From assembly GCA_017435905.1 (NCBI GenBank), contig JAFSEB010000083.1:1-42550 (forward strand): a DNA stretch of 42,550 nucleotides, written 5' to 3'. Made by a program: the position numbers and the translations under genes. Shown piece after piece: positions 15,478-26,100 of the stretch. The notes under the pieces are model-generated. The model did no database searches. It had not been told where the DNA came from and was given only the letters and a program-made list of their open reading frames with translations. The stretch is from Clostridia bacterium. GTDB lineage: Bacteria > Bacillota > Clostridia > Christensenellales > CAG-138. How positions within the stretch are numbered: position 1 is the stretch's first letter; every line of letters starts with the position of its first letter.

Positions 15478-16378
15478 CGGCCTGATCCTCCCCAAAGAAC
15501 GTGGTGATGTGGATCTTACCGGCCGAAATGAGCCCGATGCCGAGAAAACGGCCGTTTGCATAGGTGCGAAGCGGCGTGTTTTCGGGCAGGGATGCAAGCA
15601 GCGGATGGCTGATCTCCGCTCCGTTGGTCAAAAGGCGGTTTGCCCTTGTGCCAAGGTCATCAAGCCTTGCTTCCCCGTAATGGGAAAGAGCTTCCTCCAC
15701 GCTCACAAGGGTGCTTTCAAGCTTTCCCTCTTCCTTGAGCTGCTTGAGCTCCGCAATGGAATATGCCCGGTCCACACAGAAAGCGCCGGAACGGGTACGC
15801 AGCAAAAAGGAAAGGTGAGCAGGTACGCCAAGGGCGGTGCCGATATCATGGCAGAGGGTTCGCACATAGGTGCCCTTGGAACAGCACACACGAAGCAGGA
15901 ACCTGTTTTCACCCGTTTGGTTCACAAGTTCAAGCGCATGCACGGTGATGTTTCGCACCTTGCGCACGATATCCTCCGCTCCCTCACGGGCAAGCTGATA
16001 AAGGCGCTTTCCGTCGATGCACACGGCGGAATACATGGGTGCTACCTGTTCAAGCTCGCCGGTAAAATCCGGCAGTACCCGAAGCAGCATTTCTTCCGTT
16101 ACGGCGGCATCGCTTTCCTCCGTTACCGTGCCGTAGGAATCCTGCGTATCGGTAGATTTGCCGAAGGTGATCTCCGCATAGTATTCTTTTTCTTTATCCA
16201 CCAGAAGGTCAAAGAGTCTGGTAGCCCTGCCAAGGCAGATGGGCAATACCCCTGCCGCCCCGGGATCAAGTGTCCCCGTATGCCCCACCCGCTTCATTTT
16301 GAAGATGTGGCGAACATCCGCCACCGCATCACTGGAGGTCATTCCCGGGGGTTTGAGTACGTTTACAATTCCTTCCAT
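15467..16378 (-). CDS. truB: tRNA pseudouridine(55) synthase TruB
   Basis: Converts U55 of tRNA to pseudouridine. 303 residues; the catalytic Asp is in RVGHTGTLDPGAAGVLP, preceded by the KPPGMTSSD start typical of TruB. Further conserved segments are KSTDTQDSYG, QVAPMYSAVCIDGKRLY and CSKGTYVRTLCHDIG. The C-terminal ~60 residues form the PUA-like RNA-binding region (NGAEISHPLL ... YANGRFLGIG). It overlaps the nrnA-like gene by 16 bases and ribF by 11, so the three are tightly coupled. Confidence 0.95.
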   Translation of the reverse strand: MEGIVNVLKPPGMTSSDAVADVRHIFKMKRVGHTGTLDPGAAGVLPICLGRATRLFDLLVDKEKEYYAEITFGKSTDTQDSYGTVTEESDAAVTEEMLLRVLPDFTGELEQVAPMYSAVCIDGKRLYQLAREGAEDIVRKVRNITVHALELVNQTGENRFLLRVCCSKGTYVRTLCHDIGTALGVPAHLSFLLRTRSGAFCVDRAYSIAELKQLKEEGKLESTLVSVEEALSHYGEARLDDLGTRANRLLTNGAEISHPLLASLPENTPLRTYANGRFLGIGLISAGKIHITTFFGEDQADDE

Positions 16379-17343
16379 ACTTCCTTCAATGCACGCTCAC
16401 AAAGTGCAAGCGTTTTTTCTTCCGTTTGTGCAAGCGTACCGTATACCGTGCCGCCTGCCGCATGCTTATGTCCGCCGCCGCCAAGCTCGCCGGCAACACG
16501 GCTGACATCCGCAGCCATTTTGGAACGCATGCTGATCTTATAAACGCCTGCTTCCTGCTCGCGGATAAAGGCGGCGATCTCGACACCTTCAATGTCACGA
16601 AGCCTTTCCACGATGCCGTCGGAATCCGGTTTTTCCGCATGGCAGGCAGCAAAATCCGCAAGGGTAAGGCCGGTCATACAGATCTTGCCATCCGCATAAA
16701 GCCGCATTGCAGCAAGGGCTTTGCCGAGAAGCTTTTGCTTGGCAAAAGGCACCGTTGCATAAATGCGCCTGTGGATATCCGTATTGTCCGCACCTGCGGC
16801 AAGCAGCGCCGCAGCGGTGCGCAGCGTTTCGGGCTTTGTGTTGTTGTAGGCAAAGTTGCCCGTATCGGTCATGATGGCAGTATACAGGCAGGTGGCGATC
16901 GCTTTATCCACCGTAACAGGCAGCATGGAAAGAAGCACAGCGATCATTTCCCCTGCGGCGGCAGCCTTTGCATTCACCGCATTGCGTACGGCAAAGCCGA
17001 TGTTCGTGCCGTGGTGGTCAATGTTTGCGGTCTCCTTCGCAGCGTCAAACAAAGCAGCAGCCGTACCGAGGCGCTGTTTATCGGCACAGTCCACGGAAAT
17101 GGCATATTCCGTTTGCAGAGCGTTTTCGGGAAGAAGCACCGCTTCCGCCCGGGGCAGAAAGCGGTACGCCCTTGGCACTTCATCCTGACAGACCACCTGC
17201 GCATGCTTGCCCATCTGCAGCAGGGCGGCATAAAGCGCAAGGGAAGAACCCAGCGCATCGCCATCCGGCGAAACGTGGGTGATAACGGTAAAGCCGTCTT
17301 TTTCTTTGATCAGCTCGGCGATATGTTGCAGCATATCCTGCAT
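16363..17343 (-). CDS. nrnA: DHH-family phosphoesterase, NrnA-like oligoribonuclease/pAp phosphatase
   Basis: 326 residues. The DHH domain carries ITHVSPDGDALGSS, a central ISVDCAD and the name-giving NIDHHGTN, all Mn2+ ligands; the DHHA1 domain ends with GELGGGGHKHAAGG. In Bacillota this protein, placed between rbfA and truB, degrades 2-5 nt RNA (nano-RNA) and dephosphorylates 3'-phosphoadenosine-5'-phosphate. Length and order match. ATG at 17343; 27 bases after rbfA. Confidence 0.92.
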   Translation of the reverse strand: MQDMLQHIAELIKEKDGFTVITHVSPDGDALGSSLALYAALLQMGKHAQVVCQDEVPRAYRFLPRAEAVLLPENALQTEYAISVDCADKQRLGTAAALFDAAKETANIDHHGTNIGFAVRNAVNAKAAAAGEMIAVLLSMLPVTVDKAIATCLYTAIMTDTGNFAYNNTKPETLRTAAALLAAGADNTDIHRRIYATVPFAKQKLLGKALAAMRLYADGKICMTGLTLADFAACHAEKPDSDGIVERLRDIEGVEIAAFIREQEAGVYKISMRSKMAADVSRVAGELGGGGHKHAAGGTVYGTLAQTEEKTLALCERALKEVWKEL

Positions 17344-17370
17344 TGTTGCACCTCTGATTGCAGCGAAAGC

Positions 17371-17748
17371 TCAGTTTTCTTCCTGCTCTTCCCTGTCTTT
17401 CTTGTCCTTGTTCAAATCGTTGAGAATCTTGGCGATGTGCACGCTGTATTCAATGGAGTTATCCAGAATGAACTTCAGCTGCGGCAGCGCACGGATATCG
17501 ATCCTGCTGCCAAGCTCGTGGCGGATGAAGCCGGCAGCCCTGTTCAGCGCTGCAACGGAGGCTTCACGCACAGCATCATCGGGATCGTAGACGCTGACAC
17601 GCACCTTCGCCTGCTTCAGATCGTTGGTCACTTCCGCACTCATGATGGTGGTCATGGAAGAGATACGGGGATCCTTCATTTCACGGACGATCTCGCTGAT
17701 GGCCTTTTTGACCTCTTCGTTGATCCTTGTATATCTGATATTTGCCAT
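17371..17748 (-). CDS. rbfA: 30S ribosome-binding factor RbfA
   Basis: 125 residues, KH-like fold. MANIRYTRINEEVKKAISEIV at the N-terminus, ISSMTTIMSAEVTNDL and VYVSV-type strand (AKVRVSVYDP), then GFIRHELGSRIDIRALPQLKFILDNSIEYSVHI are hallmark segments. Acts in late 16S rRNA 5'-end maturation and cold adaptation. A 127-base gap separates it from infB; I find no gene in that gap. The acidic/basic C-terminal tail (KDKKDREEQEEN) is ordinary for the family. Confidence 0.95.
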   Translation of the reverse strand: MANIRYTRINEEVKKAISEIVREMKDPRISSMTTIMSAEVTNDLKQAKVRVSVYDPDDAVREASVAALNRAAGFIRHELGSRIDIRALPQLKFILDNSIEYSVHIAKILNDLNKDKKDREEQEEN

Positions 17749-17875
17749 TGTGTATCCTTTCCGGCATTTCCAAATGAAAGCGAACGGGCACTGCGCTCAA
17801 GCGGCCCTGCAGCGCAGGGTGCTTTGTCCGCACCGCCCGTGGTTTGCTTTTCATGCGGGAACTGCCGCTTTTCTT

Positions 17876-20758
17876 TTACCGCTTAACTTCCACCATTTCA
17901 AAGGCTTCGATGGTGTCGCCTTCACGGATGTCGTTGAAGTTTTCAATGCCGATACCGCACTCGTAACCGGCGTTGACTTCCTTGGCATCATCCTTAAAGC
18001 GCTTGAGGGATGCGATCTTGCCTTCGTGGATGACGATACCGTCGCGCACCACACGGATCTGCGCATTGCGGGTGACTTTGCCGTCCTGCACATACGCACC
18101 GGCAATGGTACCCACGCCGCTGACCTTGAAGGTGTTGCGCACGGAGATGCGGCCAAGGGTATTTTCCTCGAAAATGGGCTTGAACATACCCTTCATTGCC
18201 TTTTCGATGTCCTCGATCGCGTTGTAAATGACACGGTAGAGGCGCATATCCACCTTTTCCTTTTCGGCAGCGGTACGGGCAGCCGCATCGGGACGCACGT
18301 TGAAGCCGATGATGATGGCGTTGGAGGCGGATGCAAACATGATATCGCTGCCGGTGATGGCACCGACGCCGCCGTGGATGCAGCGGACACGGACTTCTTC
18401 GTTGGAGAGCTTTTCAAGCGCCTGCTTGACAGCCTCAACGGAGCCCTGTACGTCAGCCTTGACGATGATGTTAAGATCCTTGATCTCGCCCTCTGCGATC
18501 TGGTTGAAGAGATCGTCCAGGGAGACCTTGGAGAGGTTCTTGAGCTGTTCCGCCTTCTGCTTGTCACGGCGCTCTTCAGCGACCTGACGGGAGAGCTTAT
18601 CGATCTCCGCCACGTTCATGATGTCGCCGGCAGAGGGCACTTCGGAGAAGCCGAGCACCTCAACAGGCTGGCTGGGGCCTGCCTTGTTGACACGCTTGCC
18701 CTTATCATCCACCATGGCACGGACACGGCCGTAAGCGGTGCCGGCAACGATGGGATCGCCCACTTTGAGGGTACCGGTCTGCACGAGAACGGTGGCAATG
18801 GGGCCACGGCCCTTGTCGAGCTCCGCCTCGATGATGGTGCCCTTGGCAATGCGGTTGGGGTTGGCCTTGAGTTCCAGCACTTCTGCCTGCAGAAGCACCA
18901 TTTCAAGGAGGTTATCAAGACCCATCTGCTTCTTTGCGGATACGGGAACACAAATGGTATCGCCGCCCCACTCTTCGGTAACAAGGCCGTGCTCGGTGAG
19001 CTGCTGCTTCACACGCTCGGGGTTGGCGGTGTCCTTATCCATCTTGTTGATGGCAACGATGATCGGCACTTCCGCCGCCTTGGCGTGGTTGATGGCTTCG
19101 ATGGTCTGGGGCATGATGCCGTCGTCCGCCGCCACAACGAGGATAACGATATCCGTGACCTGCGCACCGCGGGCACGCATGGAGGTAAAGGCCTCGTGAC
19201 CGGGGGTATCGATGAAGGTGATGGTCTTGCCGTTGCAGGTGACGGTATAAGCACCGATGTGCTGGGTGATGCCGCCCGCTTCGCCTTCCGTTACACTGCT
19301 GTTGCGGATCGCATCGAGCAGGGAGGTCTTGCCGTGGTCAACGTGACCCATGATGGTGACCACCGGAGGACGCTCCACAAGGTCCTTGCTCTCATCCGCC
19401 TCATCGCTGCTCTCAAGCAGCACTTCTTCAAAGGTCTTTGCAACGTTGTGCTCAAGCTCAATGCCGTAATCCGCAGCAATCAGGGAGCAGGTATCGAAAT
19501 CGATCTCCTGGTTGATGGTGGCCATGATGCCGAGGATAAAGAGCTTCTTGATGATCTCCGCTGCCGGCTTGCCGATCTTTTCGGAGAGTTCTTTTACTGT
19601 GATGGTATCCGAGGTAATCACCGCTTTCTCAATCTTCACAGGCTCGGGCTTGTGCACGGGTGCCTGCTGCTGTTTTTTCTTTTTCTTGGTGCCGTAACCG
19701 CCTTCATCGTCCCAACCGCGGGCAGAGGGTGCGGTCTCTTTCATGATGGCCTTCTTGTTCTTTGCGGTCTTGTTCCGCTCATCATCCCTCGTACGGGAAT
19801 GCTGGTTTTTGTTGGGATCAAAGGTACGCTGCTCCTTGCCGCTCGTCATGGGAGCGGGCACCGCTGCGCTGCGGGAAGCCTGCGGTCTTGCGGGCCTGTC
19901 GCCGGTCTGACCGGGGGTACGCTGCTGGAAGCCGCCCTGCTGACCGGGAGTACGCTGTTGGTAACCGCCCTGCTGGCCGGGGGTGCGGCGCTCGTAACCG
20001 CCCTGCTGGCCGGGGGTGCGGCGCTCGTAACCGCCCTGCTGGCCCGGCGTGCGCTGCTGGTAGCCGCCCTGCTGGCCTGCCGGGCGGGGCGGACGCTCGC
20101 TGCCGCCAATGGGGCGCTGCTGGTAGCCGCCCTGCTGACGGGGACGCTGCTCCGCCTGCCTGCGAGGCTCCTGCGGTGCAGCTTTTGCTTCCTGCGGCTT
20201 TTCAACAGGCTTCGGCTCTGCTGCCTTTGCAGCAGGTGCTGCGGCATCCTGCGGCTTTTCCGCAGGCACGGGCGCTGCCTTGGGTGCTTCCTGCGGTTTT
20301 TCCGCTTTCGGCTGCTCCACGGGCTTTTCCGGTTCTTTCGCCGGCTGCGGCCGGGGCTTGACCTCCTCCGCTTTGGGTGCAGGCTTTCCTTCGGCCTTGG
20401 GCGCTGCCTCAACGGGTTTGGGCGCTGCCTTTACCGGTTCTTCCTTTTTGGGCTCTTCCTTCTTGGGTTCTTCCTTTCTGGGTTCTTCCTTCGGCGGTGC
20501 GATGGGTTCATCCGGCTCGCCTACATGGAAAGCAAGGTTGCCGTCGGAATTGAGCAGCTCACGCAGACGCTCCGCACGCTCGTTTTCGATGCGTGCCTTT
20601 TCCGCAGCCTTCTCCTTTTCGATCAGTTTACCTTCTGCGCGGCGTACATCCTGCAGCGTCGCGCCCATATCGGTGTGTGTTTTTTTGACTCGCTCAAAAA
20701 GCTCTTTTGCCTGGGCTTCAAGCTCTTTTGCAGAATCGATGAATTTTGCTTTCGCCAT
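17876..20758 (-). CDS. infB: Translation initiation factor IF-2
   Basis: 960-residue GTPase that brings initiator tRNA to the 30S subunit. Layout: N-terminal charged helices (1-75); a long low-complexity region with repeated KKEEP units (~92-108), Pro/Ala/Lys stretches and five QQGGY-type repeats (~228-283); an IF2_N domain (~380-430); the G domain with G1 GHVDHGKT at 471-478, then DTPGHEAF and NKMDK; domains II to IV ending at [15 protein letters not shown]. Central operon gene, 16 bases after ylxQ. The canonical extra IF2_N segment at the very N-terminus is not evident. Confidence 0.96.
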   Translation of the reverse strand: MAKAKFIDSAKELEAQAKELFERVKKTHTDMGATLQDVRRAEGKLIEKEKAAEKARIENERAERLRELLNSDGNLAFHVGEPDEPIAPPKEEPRKEEPKKEEPKKEEPVKAAPKPVEAAPKAEGKPAPKAEEVKPRPQPAKEPEKPVEQPKAEKPQEAPKAAPVPAEKPQDAAAPAAKAAEPKPVEKPQEAKAAPQEPRRQAEQRPRQQGGYQQRPIGGSERPPRPAGQQGGYQQRTPGQQGGYERRTPGQQGGYERRTPGQQGGYQQRTPGQQGGFQQRTPGQTGDRPARPQASRSAAVPAPMTSGKEQRTFDPNKNQHSRTRDDERNKTAKNKKAIMKETAPSARGWDDEGGYGTKKKKKQQQAPVHKPEPVKIEKAVITSDTITVKELSEKIGKPAAEIIKKLFILGIMATINQEIDFDTCSLIAADYGIELEHNVAKTFEEVLLESSDEADESKDLVERPPVVTIMGHVDHGKTSLLDAIRNSSVTEGEAGGITQHIGAYTVTCNGKTITFIDTPGHEAFTSMRARGAQVTDIVILVVAADDGIMPQTIEAINHAKAAEVPIIVAINKMDKDTANPERVKQQLTEHGLVTEEWGGDTICVPVSAKKQMGLDNLLEMVLLQAEVLELKANPNRIAKGTIIEAELDKGRGPIATVLVQTGTLKVGDPIVAGTAYGRVRAMVDDKGKRVNKAGPSQPVEVLGFSEVPSAGDIMNVAEIDKLSRQVAEERRDKQKAEQLKNLSKVSLDDLFNQIAEGEIKDLNIIVKADVQGSVEAVKQALEKLSNEEVRVRCIHGGVGAITGSDIMFASASNAIIIGFNVRPDAAARTAAEKEKVDMRLYRVIYNAIEDIEKAMKGMFKPIFEENTLGRISVRNTFKVSGVGTIAGAYVQDGKVTRNAQIRVVRDGIVIHEGKIASLKRFKDDAKEVNAGYECGIGIENFNDIREGDTIEAFEMVEVKR
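19909..20079 (-). repeat. In-frame tandem 33-base repeats inside infB
   Basis: Five copies of an 11-residue unit of the form GQQGGY(Q/E)(Q/R)RTP, the last with F for Y. DNA copies are near identical (for example around 19970-20045), so copy number may vary by slippage. Confidence 0.85.
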
Positions 20759-20774
20759 TCATTCCACCCCCGTG

Positions 20775-21089
20775 TTAATTAGCGTTGTCTTCCGATTCAT
20801 ACGCAGCTTGGATCATCTTTGCAAACTGCGCATCCGTGATCACGGCCACCATGCGGCCATCCTTGCCGATGGAACGCCCCATATCCGGGATCAGAAGGCA
20901 AGGGATCTTTCTTTGTTCGCACATAGCATGATAGCGTTTTTGCGTGGCTTCCGATGCAGAATCATCAAGAAGCACCATCCAGCAGGCGCTGCCGTATTTG
21001 ACCGCCCGTTCGGACGCAAAATCGCCAGTGATGCATTTTCCGGCACGCATGGCGAAACCCATGGCGCCTCGAAGCTTTGTTTCATTCAC
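20775..21089 (-). CDS. ylxQ: L7Ae/L30e-family ribosome-associated protein YlxQ
   Basis: 104 residues with the L7Ae/L30e RNA-binding fold: LRGAMGFAMRAGKCITGDFA at the N-terminus, a central VLLDDSASEATQKRY and PCLLIPDMGRSIGKDGRMVAVITD. It lies between ylxR and infB, the standard position. K-turn RNA binding is a family property; the exact in vivo ligand is not established. It overlaps ylxR by 8 bases. Confidence 0.9.
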   Translation of the reverse strand: MNETKLRGAMGFAMRAGKCITGDFASERAVKYGSACWMVLLDDSASEATQKRYHAMCEQRKIPCLLIPDMGRSIGKDGRMVAVITDAQFAKMIQAAYESEDNAN

Positions 21090-21351
21090 CGGGTTCGATC
21101 TCCTCTTTCAGGCGCAGGAAAACCTCCGCTTCCACCTTGTGCTCAAGGGCCCGTTCCAGCGCACGGATCTTCTGCGCTTTTTCAAGGCATTCCGCTTTGG
21201 GGCAGATATAGGCACCCCGGCCTGACGCCTTGCCGGTCTTATCCACACGGATCTCCTCTTCCGGCGTGCGCACGATACGCAGCAGCTCCTTTTTGGGCCG
21301 CATTTCACGGCAGCCGACACACATGCGCATGGGGATCTTTTTTCCGGGCAT
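21082..21351 (-). CDS. ylxR: YlxR family protein (DUF448)
   Basis: 89 residues with the conserved RMCVGCREMRPKKELLRIVR opening, KASGRGAYICP and C-terminal helices. Family structure suggests RNA binding; reported links to RNase P activity and regulation of gene expression exist for relatives. Located between nusA and ylxQ, 21 bases after nusA. Four Cys residues (two in CVGC plus ICPKAEC) could bind a metal; that is inference. Confidence 0.92.
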   Translation of the reverse strand: MPGKKIPMRMCVGCREMRPKKELLRIVRTPEEEIRVDKTGKASGRGAYICPKAECLEKAQKIRALERALEHKVEAEVFLRLKEEIEPGE

Positions 21352-21372
21352 TCCGATTCCTCCAAAGGGATA

Positions 21373-22464
21373 TTACAGGATATCGCCGTTCTCTTCGGCA
21401 GGCATTTCTTCATCGAAAAGATCAAGTTCCTGCTCCGCCTGAGTCTGGCTCTTGATGTCGATCTTCCAGCCGGTAAGCTTGGCTGCAAGACGGGCGTTCT
21501 GTCCTTCCTTGCCGATGGCGAGGGAAAGCTGGTTATCGGGCACGATGACCTTGGCGGCCTTTTCCTGCTCGTTGATGTAGACCATGAGCACCTTTGCGGG
21601 GCTGAGGGCCTTGGCAATGTAAACGGCGGGATCGCTGTCCCACTCGATGATATCGATCTTCTCGTTGTGAAGCTCGTTGACGATGCGCTCCACACGGATA
21701 CCGCGCTGGCCGACGCATGCGCCCACCGCATCCACCTGCGGATCGGCGGAGAATACGGCTACCTTGGTGCGGAAGCCTGCCTCACGGGCAATGGACTTCA
21801 CCTGCACAACGCCGGTCTGGATCTCGGGAACTTCAAGCTCGAAGAGGCGCTTCACAAGGCCGGGATGGGTACGGGAAACGAGGACCTGGGGACCCTTGTT
21901 GGTTTTGCGGACTTCAAGAACGTAGACCTTGATGCGGTCGTTGCTTTCGAATTCCTCGCCGGGGATCACTTCGTTGAGGGCAAGAAGACCGTCGGTCTTG
22001 CCAAGTTCCACATAAACGCCGGCCTTTTCCACACGCTGCACGATGGCGGTGAGGATCTCGTTTTCCTTCTCGATATATTCATCAAAGATGACGCCGCGCT
22101 CCGCTTCACGGATGCGCTGCACCACCACCTGCTTGGCGGTCTGCGCCGCAATGCGGCCGAAGGCACGGGGATTGGCTTCCTCTTCAAGCACATCGCCCAC
22201 TTCATAAAGGGCATTGATGGCCTTGGCCTTTTCAAGGGAGATCTCCGCATGGGGGTTTTCCACATGTTCCACAACAGCCTTGGAAGCGAAGATCTGTACT
22301 TCGCCGGTGTCACGGTCCACCACCGCACGCACGTTGCCGGTGGTACCGTAATTGCGCTTATATGCCGCGATCAGTGCGGACTCAAATGCGTCGATCAGAA
22401 TATCCTTGCTGATGCCGCGTTCCTTTTCGATTGCATTCAGTGCCTCGATAAATTCGGGGTTCAT
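21373..22464 (-). CDS. nusA: Transcription termination/antitermination factor NusA
   Basis: 363 residues: N-terminal RNAP-binding domain ([20 protein letters not shown]), S1 domain (~135-200; [20 protein letters not shown]), and two KH domains with [11 protein letters not shown] and [19 protein letters not shown]. Lacks the C-terminal acidic repeats of proteobacterial NusA, as normal for Bacillota. It modulates pausing and intrinsic termination. ATG 22464 has GGAGG ten bases upstream. Its own operon leader contains terminator-like hairpins (23033-23091). Confidence 0.96.
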   Translation of the reverse strand: MNPEFIEALNAIEKERGISKDILIDAFESALIAAYKRNYGTTGNVRAVVDRDTGEVQIFASKAVVEHVENPHAEISLEKAKAINALYEVGDVLEEEANPRAFGRIAAQTAKQVVVQRIREAERGVIFDEYIEKENEILTAIVQRVEKAGVYVELGKTDGLLALNEVIPGEEFESNDRIKVYVLEVRKTNKGPQVLVSRTHPGLVKRLFELEVPEIQTGVVQVKSIAREAGFRTKVAVFSADPQVDAVGACVGQRGIRVERIVNELHNEKIDIIEWDSDPAVYIAKALSPAKVLMVYINEQEKAAKVIVPDNQLSLAIGKEGQNARLAAKLTGWKIDIKSQTQAEQELDLFDEEMPAEENGDIL

Positions 22465-22526
22465 TTTTGCTATTCCTCCGTTCTCATTCTTACAGCTTAG
22501 TCGTCATACTTCCCGATATGCTCGGT

Positions 22527-23000
22527 TTATTCAAAATCAATATGCGGGCGGACAAGCGCCGCATCCTTGCGGGCGATGGTCATTTCCCCATCCGCCGCAC
22601 CGCCCTTGCCGATCAGGGCGATGGTAAAGGTCTTCTCATCGTAGGAAAGGAGCGTGCCGAGAAATTCCTTTTTCTTGTTGACCGGCGCATAGAGCTTGAC
22701 ATCAAGCTTGTTGCCCACATTGCGGGCATAGTCCTTATCCTTCCTGAGCGGCCTGTCGATGCCGATGGAAGAAACGGAAAGATAGTAGGCATCCTGAATG
22801 GGATCCACTTCATCAAGGATGGGATCCACCGCCCGGCTGACCTTTTCGCAATCGTCAAGGGAAATGCCGTCGGGGGATTCGATGTAAAGCGTCAGCACCC
22901 AGTTGCCGTGCTCTTTCTGGTATTCCACTTCATCAAGTTCATAGCCGAGCGCTTCCACCGTGGGGCGGACGACCTCAGCCACCGTTTCCGTGATCTTCAA
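22527..23000 (-). CDS. rimP: Ribosome maturation factor RimP
   Basis: 157 residues; needed for 30S maturation. Conserved pieces are PTVEALGYELDEVEY, LTLYIESPDGISLDDCEKVSRAVDP and SVSSIGIDRPL, then the SH3-like C-terminal domain (KLDVKLYAPVNKKKEFLGTL). The start codon is TTG at 23000, with GGAGG eight bases upstream. First gene of the operon running to ribF. The promoter lies at 23098-23126 with hairpins between it and the gene. Confidence 0.93.
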   Translation of the reverse strand: MKITETVAEVVRPTVEALGYELDEVEYQKEHGNWVLTLYIESPDGISLDDCEKVSRAVDPILDEVDPIQDAYYLSVSSIGIDRPLRKDKDYARNVGNKLDVKLYAPVNKKKEFLGTLLSYDEKTFTIALIGKGGAADGEMTIARKDAALVRPHIDFE

Positions 23001-23032
23001 TCCGTTTTCCTCCGTTTTTTCACTATCAAAAC

Positions 23033-23091
23033 AAAAGAGCGGGATGTTCGCCCACTCTTTTGCTCAAAAAACATAGCTTACGCTATCCAAC
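23033..23091 (-). promoter_or_regulatory. Leader of the nusA operon with tandem terminator-like hairpins
   Basis: Two stems lie between promoter and rimP: ATAGC-TTAC-GCTAT (23073-23086), followed on the minus strand by six Ts, and a longer one, 23033-23043 with 23051-23061. In the longer stem the single C/A mispair seen on the plus strand becomes a U-G wobble in minus-strand RNA, so it is designed to fold in that transcript; TTTTGTTTT follows. Both look like attenuators. Confidence 0.7.
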
Positions 23092-23097
23092 AACCTT

Positions 23098-23126
23098 ATT
23101 ATAACAGCTTGCGGTGTTTTAAGCAA
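23098..23126 (-). promoter_or_regulatory. Sigma-A promoter of the rimP-nusA-infB operon
   Basis: On the minus strand TTGCTT (23121-23126), 17-base spacer, TATAAT (23098-23103), located just after the polC stop. Confidence 0.8.
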
Positions 23127-23158
23127 GCATTATATTACGCTTCGGGTCTTTCCCTTCC

Positions 23159-26100
23159 TTAAAAAAGCGTCAGCTGGTTGGTTTCCGGCATGCCCTCGAA
23201 GCAGCCGAGTTCACGCAGGGCGGTGACCACAGCGCTGTTGGCTTTGGTGCGTGCACGGAAGTCCTCCACAGAGCCGAAAGCGCCGCCGGACTGCGCCTCT
23301 TCGATGCCGATGGCGGCGTTGGTACCCACGCCTGCAATGGAGGAAAAAGGCGGCCTGATGCAGTTCCCTTCGATCTCAAAGCGTGTTGCCTTCGACTTTT
23401 CAAGATCCACGGGCAGCAGTTCGATGCCGCGAAGGTTCATCTCATACACCACCTCAAGGATCACCAGCAGATCCGCTTCCTTTGTTTCGATGGTGCGCTC
23501 CTTTTCCTTTTGTTTGAGCGCCTTGATGTTCTTGAGCACCTTTTCCGCACCGCCTGCCGCCGCCGCAATGTCAAAGGCATCCGCACGGACGGTGAAATAC
23601 ACGGAGTAGAACGCAAGGGGCAGGTGCACCTTATAGTATGCCACACGGAACGCCATCATCACATACGCCGCCGCATGGGCACGGGGGAACATGTACTTGA
23701 TCTTTTTGCAGGATGTCACGAACCATTCCGGCGTATCGATCTTCGCCATGTGCTCTTCCATTTCAGGAGTAAGACCCTTGCCCTTTCGGACGCTTTCCAT
23801 GGTTTTAAAGGACATGAGCGGTTCTCCGCCCCGGAGGATGAGGTAGTTCATGATATCGTCACGGGTGCAGATGACCTGTGAAAGCGTGGCCTGACCGCTG
23901 AGCACAAGATCCTGCGCATTGCCGAGCCATACATCCGTACCGTGGGAAAGGCCTGCAAGGCGCACAAGCTCCTCCATGGTGGTGGGGCGTGTATCCATCA
24001 GCATCTGCCGGACGAAGTTGGTGCCGAATTCCGGAATGGCGATGCTTCCCACATCGCAGCCGAGGGTCTCAAGGCTGATGCCAAGAGGTTCTGCGCTGCG
24101 GAAGATCTTCATGGTCTCCGGATCATCAAGGGGGATATCCTTCGGGTCGAGCCCCGTGACATCCTGCATCATGCGAAGGGCCGTCGGATCATCGTGCCCG
24201 AGGATATCGAGCTTAACGAGCCTGTCATCCATGGCATGGAAGTCGAAATGGGTGGTGATGGTGTTCTTTTCTTTTTTATCCGCCGGATACTGCACCGGGG
24301 AAAACTCGATGATGTCGTTTTCCTGCGGCACGATGACGATGCCGCCCGGGTGCTGACCCGTGGTGCGCTTCACGCCCACACAGCCTTGAACAAGGCGTTC
24401 CATCTCACCCTTGTTCAGAGTAAGACCCTGCTGCTCACAGTAGCCCTTGATGTAGCCGTAAATGGTCTTATCCTGCAGGCCGGATATGGTGCCGGCACGG
24501 AAGGCATGTCCCTCGCCGAACATTTCTTCCACGTATTTGTGGGCAACGGGCTGGTATTCACCGGAGAAGTTCAGGTCGATATCGGGCGTTTTATCGCCCT
24601 TGAAGCCGAGGAAGACCTCAAAGGGGATCTCGTAGCCGAGCTTTTTATACGGCGTGCCGCACTCCGGGCAGTTTGCATCGGGCATATCCACACCGCAGGC
24701 ATATTTGGTGCGGTCGATATCAAAATCGCTGTGCTTGCAGTTGGGGCAAACATAGTGGGGCTGCAGCGGATTGACCTCCGTGATGCCTGCCATGGTCGCC
24801 ACAAAGGAAGAGCCGACGGAGCCTCGGGAACCGACAAGGTAGCCGTCCGAATTGGATTTGTGCACAAGCCGCTGCGCAAGCAGGTACAGCGTTGCATAGC
24901 CGTTGCCGATGATGGAATTGAGCTCCCTTTCAAGGCGTGCCGCCACCACCTCCGGCAGCGGATCACCGTAGATCTCATGGGCTTTCTTTTCCGCCATGCC
25001 ACGAAGCTCTTCGTTGGCACCCTCAAAGGTGGGGGCGTAGGTGCCCTTTTCGGAGAGGAACGCCTTGAGCCTGTCGCAGGAATCCGCAATGTTGTTGGGA
25101 TTGGTGACCACCACCTCAAAGGCTTTTTCCTCGCCGAGGTAGGAAAACTCTTCGAGCATTTCCCCGGTGGTCTTGAAATAAAGGGGCGCCTGCTGCTCCG
25201 CATCCTTGAAGTCACGGGCGCTCATCAAAATGGCACGGTAAACGGAATCCTCCGGCTCAAGGAAGTGAACATCGCCCGTTGCCACAACGGGGATCCCCAG
25301 TTCATCGCCCAACGAGACGATGGTACGGTTCAGATCCCGAAGACCTTCCTCGTTTTTCACGGTCTCGTTTCGCACAAGGAAGGCATTGTTGCCGATGGGC
25401 TGTATTTCAAGATAATCATATTCCTTTGCGATGGAAAGAAGCGTTTCCCTTTCCGCCCCTGCCAACACCGCATGGAACAGCTCGCCTGCCTCACAGGCAG
25501 AGCCGATGATGAGCCCCTCCCTGTGCATTTCAAGCAGGCTGCGCGGGATTCGGGGCACGCCCTTCAAATGCTCAAGATGGGCATAGGAAACAAGGCGGTA
25601 CATATTCTTGAGACCCTCATGGTTTTTCGCAAGAAGGATGATATGGTAGGTGCTCCGCTGCCCCTTCACTTTTTCTTTGGGCACATAATCCGCAAGGGGA
25701 AGGCGTGTGACGCCACGCTCACGCATGCGAAGGCACAGCGATGCAAGAAGCTGTTTCACCGCTGCCGCCATATTGCCTGCGCCAGGCGCAGGCGCTTCGA
25801 GCCCGTTCGTTTTAAGCGCATTTTCGATGCCCACATCCTTCAGGTCACGGAACAGGTAGTGGGTAAGCATCTCCGTATCCACACAGCATTCGGGGAAATC
25901 GAGGGACAGCGCCTTTGCCTTTTCATAAAACGGCAGAAGCGCAGCTGCGCCGTGGAACACAAGGGGCGCATCGCCCGCAAAATCACGGAGCGATGCAAGA
26001 GCATCCGCAAGAAGGGGCGCTGCATCCACGTCATCCTGCGTCAGCCCAAGCGATATGCCGAGGGCTTGCGGCAGCGGAATAGCAGGGTTCACAAGGGTAT

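Noticed and set aside
17749..17875. Short minus-strand frame in the infB-rbfA gap
   Set aside because: It starts with an ATG near the infB stop but has no ribosome site and runs into rbfA in another frame; composition looks like random GC-rich DNA.
17624..20782. Plus-strand frame of 1052 codons opposite infB
   Set aside because: Produces Leu/Arg/Cys-rich low-complexity sequence that is the reverse of the Pro/Ala/Gln-rich IF2 linker; no ribosome site or domain.
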